Below, piece by piece: positions 10,475-17,438 of a stretch of 17,438 nt of DNA. The translations under genes were made by a program, and so were the position numbers. Origin of the DNA: Conidiobolus incongruus B7586 (Eukaryota > Entomophthoromycota > Entomophthoromycetes > Entomophthorales > Conidiobolaceae); contig JNEM01006797.1 in NCBI GenBank assembly GCA_000697335.1, positions 1 through 17,438 of the forward strand. The letters run 5' to 3'. Below the pieces are notes generated by a model that had not been told where the DNA came from, ran no database searches, and saw only the letters and a list, made by a program, of their open reading frames with translations. Positions within the stretch are counted from its first letter, which is position 1. Every line of letters begins with the position of its first letter.

Positions 10475-13400
10475 GTAAGGTTTAATTTAGTACTATTTAG
10501 CATTTATTATAACTAAAATTTATTACAGTTAACCAATCGCACTCTTAACAATTCCATCCAAACCCCCCACACCCCACAATCCACCAATCAGAGCCAAGAA
10601 ACTATTTCACCCCCCAAGGATTCATCTCTCAATCTCTCGCAAAAAGGCTCCCTGAGCAATCATTTTCCCATTAAGAAGCCGAATGGATGGTCAGGCAAAC
10701 TGTTTCAGCCTAAGAAGCTCGATAAATTCAAGTTTCAACTTGGACGTAATGTGTTCCAGTCACCTAGCCCTAATTCCCCCACCTTCATTGCACAGTCCAA
10801 TCCAATTGAGGTTATTCCAGATCAATTGTCTGAAACTCAAACTCAAAATTTTGATCAAACAACAGTTGCTGAGCTTGCCACAGGAACTCAATCTCAAAAT
10901 GAAAATGTTGCACAACCAGAAGAGGATAATCTAACTGAGCTAACGAATACTGAAAATCCTGATCAAGGAGCTAACGCTGAACAAATTGAAGTCATTGACC
11001 AATCCAATGAATCTCTCCCCGAAGTGAACCCATCCGAAATTGTCGAAGATCCGCAAAGCTCCGAGGGTGAAGAAGTGCATGAAGTCATCCAGTATGTCAA
11101 AGACTTCTCTCATCAGTCCTTAATACTCAATCAATATTTGACTCGTCATCAACTTAAGGAGATTTCTAAAATCAATGCAGACATCGATAATTCAAAATCT
11201 GGCGAATCTGACGATCACAGTGTCAACTCGGACTTTGGACAATCGAAACTACGCTTTGGACCACTTTCCAAGCTCAAGCAATCATTTACACCAGGCAGAA
11301 TGGTGTGGGTCACTTGGGGAAAAGTAGATGCATATCCTGCAAAAGTATTGAAAACTAAGGCAACGAGAGTATTAATCAGATATGAAGGGTGGGGTGAACA
11401 CCACGACGAATGGATTGAGATGAATTCCAGTCGTATATTGCTTCAAAAACCAATTCATGTAGAGATGAAAAGCGCTGATTTGGATCAATCCTATGAACCT
11501 CCAAAAATCAACGATCAGATCATGGTAAAAGATCGCACAGGAATTTGGTGTGAAGCAATCATTTCGTCTATCAAGCAGGACAAGGTCATGATTACTTACC
11601 CCTCCCAGCCACGCACTCGAGGTGAATGGATTCCTCTCAATTCTGACAGAATACGCTCCATACACGATTTTGAGAACATTGATCAGTTGAAAGCTACAGA
11701 GCTTCCCCCCATTCCAACTAAACCCCTGAAAACTAAATCTACTAAAAAAAAGATCATCAAGTTCAATCAATTGAAAAAGGTCGAGAAGGCTTTGGAGCAT
11801 TTGGAGTATATTTCTGACATACCCGTGGATATTGAAAATGACAATACACAAGAACCAACCGAAAGCAAATACTGGCATATTTATTGTAACATCTGCCACA
11901 TTGTTCTCAAACAATATCGTTACTATTGTACACATTGTGAAACTCCCTCCGAAGACTCGAGTTTTGATCTCTGTATCTGGTGTTATCAAAATTCATTCCC
12001 TAGAGATCATCCTCATCCACCTCAATCTTTCGCTGTGGACTGTCTAATTACTGAAGAAATCATCGATTCTTTCGCTCCTAATAAGGTAAAAGATTCTCTG
12101 ATTTTAGCTCCATTTGTAAAAGATACATTCTACAATGGTCCTAGTTTAGAAGCCAGCTTCTGTAATCCAATTTGTGCACTATGCCATGATATCAGTTGCA
12201 ACGATATCACAGGACCCTTCATCAATGAAAAACCGTTCTTGTTCACATCTCTGTCAACTCGAGTGAATGGAGTGAAAGCTGCCCACAAGAAGAATATCTT
12301 CTGGATGCATCAGAATTGCGCTATGGTATCTCCACAGGTCATTGTCTTCCATCTCAAGGATCCAGAAAAGGAAGTTTGGTACAATCTCGACAAAACAGTA
12401 TATCGTGCTAGCAAGATGAAATGCAGTAAATGTCGAATGATGGGAGCGACTGTTGGATGTTTCAATTCCAAATGCCCCAGAATCTACCACTTGACATGCT
12501 GTGGCAAAAATCCCAAACTTTTCCTCCAGGGCGCTATCTTCTACTGTCCCAAGCACGAAGAGATCACTAATAAAACCCAGCATTACGAGGAGCACTACCA
12601 CTGCGACAACTGTAAGAAGAGCTTACCGTGCCCCAATCCCAGAGGCCCTTTCCCCGATCTTTCACCTGACGAGTGGTACACCTGTCAAGCTTGCGTGGAA
12701 GAGAATTTTTTTTCGGGCTTTGACCTCTGTACTGAATGCTTTGTGCATAATTTCAAATCTATCAAGCATCATCACAGATCGAGTAGATTTATCAGAACCA
12801 CCAAAAACCAATTAGAAGTTTTATTGGATGAACTGGCCAATAACAAGATAGCAAGTTTGAAGCATAAAAAGAATAAAGCCAAATCGGAATCCAATGCTAG
12901 GACCAGACAGAGCGAGGAGCCCAACGATTCAAATAAAGAGGAGCAAGCACCACCTAAGAAGCGCAAAATCGTCAAAAAGATTATTCAATACCAGCCCAAT
13001 GTCCATTGCTCGTACTGCTGGTCCACCACCTCGACCATCTGGCGTCGTGGATATATGGGCGTTCTATTATGCTCCACCTGTTTCATGAATACGTCCGCCG
13101 AAAACAATTCTACCGCCGTCAATCCCAACACTGAGGAAGACCCTGAAGAGATCATCATTGACGTAGTGAACGACTCGCCATCACCTCAAGAGAAATTCGG
13201 GTACCACGGAGATTACGAAGACTACATCCACCAACCTTATCATACCCGCAACCTACCGCAATTGAGTGCCCTTGCAGCGGACATACCCAAACTGAATCAC
13301 AATGCTTTGGTGAACCGAGCAATCCATCTCGAAACTTATGGTCCCACCATCTACCAAGCGTTCTCTTTAGATTTTAGGTCAACCTATTACGATATTCCTG

Positions 13401-15707
13401 GATCAGCTCCCAGATGTAAGTATTTTTAATATTTTAAAAAATTTTTGATTAATTTTTGTTAGGGGCTTCTCACTCAGGATCGGATTATCACGGTAATTAG
13501 TCATACATTCTTATTTTATATTGATATTAATTAGAGTTTAGGCACTTGGTTACCACAAACTGTACGCAGGTAAATAATAATTGATTCATTATATAATTTT
13601 ACAATATTAAACAATTGATATAGAGCTATTACACGATACACCAAAGAGGGTGATATGGTCTTAAGTAATTTTTTGGGACGAGGTAACTTCAATAATTTGG
13701 AATTTGTATATTGGAATTAATTGGAATTAGGTACGGATGCTATAGAGTGTTTTTTGCTAAAGAGAAGGTAATTTTATTGTATTAATTTGAGTTTTGTCTT
13801 ATTAATAAGTTTTTAGGTGTATTGGTATCGATATTAACCCTGTAAAACATTTACATTCAATTAAATGATATAATTTCTAACAAATTCCATTAGGTAGCTG
13901 TTGCTCTATCCCAAAAGAACATCTCTTTTGCACTTCCGCCATCCCTGCTGGCGAATTCGGAATCTAAGTACCATCGCCCCACCATCATTCAAGCTGATGC
14001 TCGCAACATGTTCTCCATCCTGGCTAACGAAAGTGTGGCTCACGTCCTTTCACATCCTCCCTACAAGGATTGCGTCGAGTATTCCAACAATATCGACGGC
14101 GATCTTTCAAAGTTTGCTAACAATCAGGAATTTTGCAAGGAGATGCAGAAGGTGGTGAATGAAACTTGGAGGTATATATTACATTTATTACATATATGTG
14201 TGGTGATTTATTAATGTTTTTTTTGTAGAGTATTGAAAATGGGAGGACGATGTACATTAGGAATAGGTGACAATCGCGATCAATGTTTCTACCAACCTGT
14301 TGCATTTGAAGTCATCCAACTCTACATGAATACTGGTTTTCAAGTGGAAGAAATTGTAAATCAATTAAAACACTCCAATATCATGATTATTAATTTTATG
14401 ATAGATTGTGAAACGTCAACGGCAATGTCGAGCCTTCGGTCTCGGAACTTTTTTATGTGTTAAATATGATTTCTTAATGTTTACTCACGAATTTATTATG
14501 ACGGTTAGAAAGACTCCAATGACGAGATCCATGAGTAGAGCTATGAAAAAAAGTAATACTGTCATCAATAATGTAAGAATATGGCTAACTTTATGATAGA
14601 TTTCAAACCAGCCAAAGACATTTCTAGATGGAAACACATGGTAGGCTACCGCATCAAAGTTAGACAGATTCCAGACTGCCCTATCGAGCGCAAATCCGTC
14701 ATCATGGGCTCCGTATGGGTATTCCGTCCCAATCATAAGTATTCGTTCCCTGGCCTCTGTGTCTCCAGAATGGTAAACATTTTTCAAAATATTTTTCAAG
14801 TATTTAACAATTTTTAGGTGGAGAGATTTGGAAGAAATAATACGAATTGGGAAGAAGTGATATTAAGATTTAAAAAATCTAATGTAATTTTTATTTTATA
14901 TACATATAGTATTATTGTATTAATAGTATTTTAGACTAATGATGATAGCAATGTAGCAGAAGGTAAATTAACCATCAATTTTTGCAATGTTAGTTTCTAA
15001 TTGGAATTTTTTAGATCCTACTATAATTGTACCTGATCCTGAGCCTATCGACTCTCATTATGAGAAAATGCGTCAAGTTAGAATTAAATCTAACAAGAGA
15101 AAGTTGCTATCTTTGGTAATTTGCTCAATCATTATATAATTTTCATATGGTTTACATCTGAATAGGGACTAATCTCTGAATTGAGTGACGATCGCTCTGA
15201 AGACATAATCCATCACGACAAAATGATGAAAATGAAAGCGCTGCCCTCTGCCCCCATCTCCCTCATTGTCGTGCCTCACGTCCCCAACCACAAGCTCGAT
15301 TGCGAAATTATTCCTTTTTACAGACGCGCCATCATCGAAATGACGCTGTACGCACTCCAAACTCTGCCACCCTCTGGAATGTTTATCGTTGGGGTCCAAG
15401 ACTACCGCATGTCAGAAGGCACTCTCATTCCCTTGAGTATCCTGGTGTACCAGGATATCAGCGAAATCATCCGCAAGAGCGATCACATGAAACTGAAGGA
15501 ATTGGTAGTGTGTGTTCCGCAAGGCTACAGTTGTGACCGGACGAAAGAGTATACAAAAATCCCTAAACAACCCTGCGTCGTTGGTGAAAAATTGCAAGAT
15601 GTGAAGCATTTACCCATTGTTCACGTAAGTTGAATCATTTTTTATATAATTTTAGTTATTAATTTTTGATATAGGCTATCTATATGATCTTTATGAAATT
15701 GAAATAA
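10105..15707 (+). CDS. Chromatin-reader/amino-methyltransferase fusion (Tudor-ZZ-ePHD-ZZ-GATA-like-N4/N6 MTase)
   Basis: I reconstruct 17 exons: 10105-10318, 10392-10474, 10529-13415, 13463-13492, 13542-13569, 13624-13682, 13731-13767, 13817-13841, 13894-14171, 14229-14355, 14405-14552, 14600-14772, 14818-14883, 14935-14962, 15015-15115, 15166-15624, 15675-15707. They give 4776 coding bases (1591 residues) with every junction in frame. The start ATG sits in AAAATGG. Domains in order: Tyr/Gln-rich start (1-100); PHF20-like Tudors (357-406, 425-475); ZZ (547-603); extended PHD (644-776); ZZ (788-853); NLS PPKKRKIVKK (907-916); GATA-like finger (925-952); methyltransferase (about 1062-1300); degenerate methyltransferase-like tail (about 1455-1591). 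In the methyltransferase I see motif X-like GTWLPQTVRRAITRYT, motif I FLGRG (1097-1101), motif II GIDINP (1116-1121), motif III IIQADARNM, motif IV HPPY (1175-1178) and the VLKMGGR...GIGDNRD tail. Predicted nuclear. Substrate (DNA or RNA, adenine or cytosine) is unknown; I do not recognise a named homologue. Confidence 0.85.
11303..11660 (+). other. Tandem PHF20-like Tudor domains
   Basis: Within exon 3, residues 357-406 read MVWVTWG...YPAKVLK...VLIRYEGWGEHHDEWI. This closely follows the Tudor consensus in PHF20, with its F/Y-x-x-W-x-x-x-x-D-E-W-I block. Residues 425-475 repeat the theme (NDQIMVKDRTGIWCEAII...GEWIPLNSDRIR). Such domains bind methylated lysine or arginine on histones or other proteins. 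The first retains a W-x-x-x-x-D-E-W aromatic pattern; the second is more divergent. Confidence 0.7.
11867..12043 (+). other. ZZ-type zinc finger 1
   Basis: Residues about 547-603 contain four paired ligand sets in ZZ order: CNIC, CTHC, LCIWC and a C-terminal DHPHPP pair of histidines. ZZ fingers bind N-terminal histone H3 tails or SUMO and other proteins. The spacing between the first two pairs matches the family. Confidence 0.65.
12158..12556 (+). other. Extended PHD finger (C2HC pre-finger plus PHD)
   Basis: Residues about 644-776. The pre-finger has CALC and FWMHQNCAMVSPQV. The PHD part has MKCSKC, GATVGCFNSKC, YHLTC and FYCPKH. This C2HC-plus-PHD layout is the ePHD of JMJD2, PHF6, MLL and AF10 proteins, which contacts histone H3 or nucleic acid. 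All zinc ligands seem present. Confidence 0.8.
12590..12787 (+). other. ZZ-type zinc finger 2
   Basis: Residues about 788-853: HCDNC, then a Pro-rich insertion (PCPNPRGPFP), TCQAC, LCTEC and a final KHHHR. The cysteine pairs and the closing histidines follow the ZZ pattern. Together with the first ZZ it brackets the extended PHD finger. Confidence 0.65.
12947..13084 (+). other. NLS and GATA-like zinc finger
   Basis: Residues 907-916 (PPKKRKIVKK) closely resemble the SV40-type nuclear localisation signal. Residues 925-952 read CSYC, then STIWRRGYMGVLLCSTC, the C-x2-C-x17-C-x2-C and W-R-R-G core of GATA fingers with the usual N in CNxC replaced. It could give sequence-specific or non-specific DNA contact next to the methyltransferase. 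Confidence 0.6.
13463..14552 (+). other. N4/N6-type amino-methyltransferase domain (exons 4-11)
   Basis: Residues about 1062-1300 encode a Rossmann-fold methyltransferase resembling bacterial and archaeal N4-cytosine/N6-adenine enzymes. The S-adenosylmethionine site is formed by VLSNFLGRGTDAIE and CIGIDINPVAVALSQ. The catalytic loop is VLSHPPYKDCVEYS. The fold ends with WRVLKMGGR, LGIGDNRD, VKRQRQCRAFGLG and LMFTHEFIMTVRK, the usual closing strands. The motif order X-I-II-III-IV is unpermuted (gamma-like). The usual D-P-F-x-G-S-G of motif I is S-N-F-L-G-R-G, and motif IV has His where Asp, Asn or Ser normally sits. Eight small exons encode it, against one large exon for the reader half. Confidence 0.75.
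15166..15707 (+). other. C-terminal methyltransferase-like half domain (exons 16-17)
   Basis: Residues about 1455-1591: ISLIVVPHVPNHKLD occupies the place of strand 4 and motif IV. It is followed by FYRRAIIEMTLYALQTLPPSGMF, FIVGVQDYR, LIPLSILV, LKELVVCVPQGYS and LPIVHAIYMIFMKLK. This is the order of elements in the second half of N4/N6-type methyltransferases (helix, P-G-G-like turn, G-x-x-D-x-R, L-I-P-L, K-x-L, final hydrophobic strand). No cofactor half precedes it and the catalytic PPY is absent. A degenerate duplicate or a structural partner domain is likely. Confidence 0.45.
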
Positions 15708-16199
15708 ATTTGAAGTTGATAATTTAGTTGCTGGAATTGATTAAAGTTCAAAATCTAAAGAAACGAAATAGAGTTAATAGTACTTTCATTAATCTTTTTA
15801 TAATTTTAAATGTTCATTCAATATTCATTAGACCAGAAAAAACTATGCTTCAATTATCTCATAAATTCAAACTAAATTTAAATAACATTATTCAATTACA
15901 TCATAATATAATCAAATTATCCTAATAATAATAATGATCTAACTAAAAATGCTTTGTAAAAGCAAAAAAATCTTAATTGAAATAATATTAAAATGAGAGA
16001 AAATAATATTCTTTTAATATTCATAAAATTCCAAAAAACTAGTTCATAATTATTTTTGATATTATTTATAATAGAAACATTAGTTAAACATTTAATAGTA
16101 TAGCTAATTAATAGGATAATTGAAATATTAAAAAATATAGATAATTTTTCAAATTATAAACTCTAACCAAATTTATAATATTACTATAGAATTAAAGAA
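15708..16199. other. Intergenic DNA and probable 3' untranslated region
   Basis: About 490 bp of AT-rich DNA between the stop codon of the methyltransferase fusion gene and the left end of mariner copy 3. It should hold the 3' end of the transcript, but polyadenylation-like strings are too common here to choose one. A short open frame at its start has no recognisable content. Confidence 0.5.
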
Positions 16200-17438
16200 A
16201 TGGGAAATTTTTTAATTATCTGATTTTTCAAATATATTATTAGTTTCAAATAAAAAATATATACAAAACAAATAGGAAAATAAATAGTTTTGAATTATAT
16301 ATATATATATATAATTTTTTTGATTAAAAAATTTATTTTTTATAATTAGTTGTTTAATTTAATTATGCTTAAATTAAATAATAACTATCAAAAGTCTTTT
16401 ATTTTAATACTAATAAAATTTAATTACAAACTCTTTAAAATTATTTAAAATTTACAAGCAACTTTTAATAATAAAGCATTATTTAAATTAACAATTTATC
16501 ACTAGGTAAATTACTTTAAAGTTAAGAAAAAAACTACCTAAAACCTATTAAAATTTAAAAGATTAATTTTAACTATTATTTTTTTAATTATTAATAAAAT
16601 GAAAAATTATATTAAAAAACACTTTTTTATTTTAATTAAAGAATTATAAAGGTACTTTAATATTAGTTATATAAGTATTTTATATATATTAAAATTTAAA
16701 TTAAAATTAATTAATAAAAATATAAAATAAGTACCTTATAATTTAACTAAAGCTTAAAATAAATTAGAGTAGCTATTGTTAAATAAAACTTACTAAGGTA
16801 TAATTAGAAATTAAAGCTTTTATAATAAATAATTATAATTAATGAATCTTAATTTTTTTTATATAATCTTTTATTAAAACATAAATCAAAGTGTTATATT
16901 AAGTTAAATTAACCTTTTTTACAAATTTCTTTAAATAAACACTTTATTAATCAATGAATATTAATTGCTAAAATAAATTATAATAATATATACTATTCTT
17001 ATTTAATTTTTAAAAAAATTAATTAATAGTAAACTTTATATTGTTTTTTTAAATAAAAGTATTTCTAATTAATATTCTTAATAAAATTTGAGAAAACTTA
17101 TTATTTTATATGATAATTATAAAATACATAAATCTAAAGCTATAAAAAAACTTTTTAATTAAAAATAACTAGAAAAAACTACCATATCTAGTATATTTTT
17201 TAAATTATAACCTATATAATTATAATTGCTTTAAATAATTAACAAACTAGCTTGCAAGAAAAAAAATTTTTATAAGAAAATTTAATTAGTTTATAAAATA
17301 ATAAATTTCTATCTTTAATAAAAAGAATTATTTTTTAGGTATTAGAAGTTTGCTAAAAATATAACAAAAAGCTATTAATGAAAAAACTATTAAATTTATA
17401 TTATATATTTATTTTTATATATTATATATTAAATTATT
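16200..17438 (+). mobile_element. mariner DNA transposon, copy 3, decayed, cut by window end
   Basis: Begins ATGGGAAATTTTTTAATT at 16200, matching the right end of copy 1 in reverse, and runs on the plus strand through a region colinear with the whole of copy 1. Near the end (17340-17438) it still matches copy 1 closely, up to about 30 bp short of the expected terminus, so the element probably continues past the window. Bases before it are AA rather than TA. CpA and TpG positions kept in copy 1 are frequently TpA here, for example AACCCATGTG (copy 1, reverse strand) against AACCTATATA at 17209-17218. Confidence 0.82.
16363..17362 (+). pseudogene. mariner transposase relic (copy 3)
   Basis: The start region reads ATGCTTAAATTAAATAATAA, aligning with the start codon and first residues of the copy 1 transposase. 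The alignment continues through the DESW region (about 16840), where AATGAATCTTAA still shows the E-S of D-E-S-W, to the YSPDYNPCDYN region (about 17190-17230). Many codons are now stops, so it makes no transposase. Its end near 17362 is set from copy 1. Confidence 0.65.

Noticed and set aside
11372-11989. A 205-codon open frame on the minus strand
   Set aside because: It lies wholly opposite the Tudor and ZZ coding region of exon 3 and has no recognisable domain; it is a shadow of the real gene.
14553-14599. Alternative donor at 14577 (GTAAGA), giving a 23-bp intron before exon 12
   Set aside because: That intron would be far shorter than all others and puts exon 12 out of frame. The donor at 14553 gives a 47-bp intron with a CTAAC branch-like site and keeps the frame.
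10529-15707. Two separate genes, a chromatin reader ending at the TAA at 13427-13429 and a methyltransferase further on
   Set aside because: A strong donor (GTAAGT) lies 12 bases before that stop, the next exon joins in frame and completes the methyltransferase N-terminus, and no start codon with supporting context precedes the methyltransferase motifs.
1-17438. tRNA genes, CRISPR arrays or bacterial-type operons
   Set aside because: No B-box-like sequence, no spaced direct repeats and no ribosome-binding-site-led gene clusters were seen; the spliced genes show the window is eukaryotic.

Overview
This is an extremely AT-rich eukaryotic segment with short spliceosomal introns (45-73 bp, GT...AG, often ending in a T-rich stretch and TTAG or ATAG). 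The coding exons are visibly richer in G and C than the surrounding DNA. Compact introns, a mitochondrial-type two-HMG-box protein, mariner transposons and C-to-T decay of repeats fit an early-diverging AT-rich fungus (Glomeromycotina, Entomophthoromycotina or similar). That assignment is an inference with modest confidence; the sequence holds no ribosomal or other marker gene.

Layout. 1-1144 is featureless AT-rich DNA. 1145-2425 is a DD34D mariner (copy 1, minus strand), 1281 bp between TA dinucleotides, with several nonsense codons. 2428-3537 is non-coding and holds a possible 115-bp MITE-like unit. 3538-4780 is a second, much more decayed mariner (copy 2, minus). 4781-6569 shows no gene. 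6570-7323 (minus) is a three-exon gene for a 213-residue mitochondrial two-HMG-box protein of Abf2/TFAM type. 8309-8813 (minus) is its three-exon, 133-residue, single-box paralogue with introns at matching places. 8814-10104 is a divergent intergenic region with no recognisable element. 10105-15707 (plus) is the main gene of the window. 16200-17438 is a third decayed mariner (copy 3, plus), cut by the window end.

Main gene. I reconstruct 17 exons that keep one reading frame over 1591 codons. The order is: a Tyr/Gln-rich disordered start, two PHF20-like Tudor domains, a ZZ finger, an extended PHD finger, a second ZZ finger, an SV40-like nuclear localisation signal, a GATA-like finger, a complete N4/N6-type nucleic-acid amino-methyltransferase fold, and a C-terminal segment that looks like the second half of another such fold. 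Read together, this is a nuclear protein that couples chromatin reading to methylation of DNA or RNA, or to binding of it if the enzyme is dead. Its motif IV reads HPPY rather than [D/N/S]PPY, and the Asp that usually opens motif I is Ser-Asn, so catalysis is uncertain. This fusion is the best candidate here for an undescribed system.

The two HMG genes probably package or transcribe the mitochondrial genome; nothing links them functionally to the methyltransferase gene apart from proximity. The three mariner copies record heavy CpA/TpG-to-TpA decay, which suggests that repeats in this genome have been mutated or methylated and deaminated.
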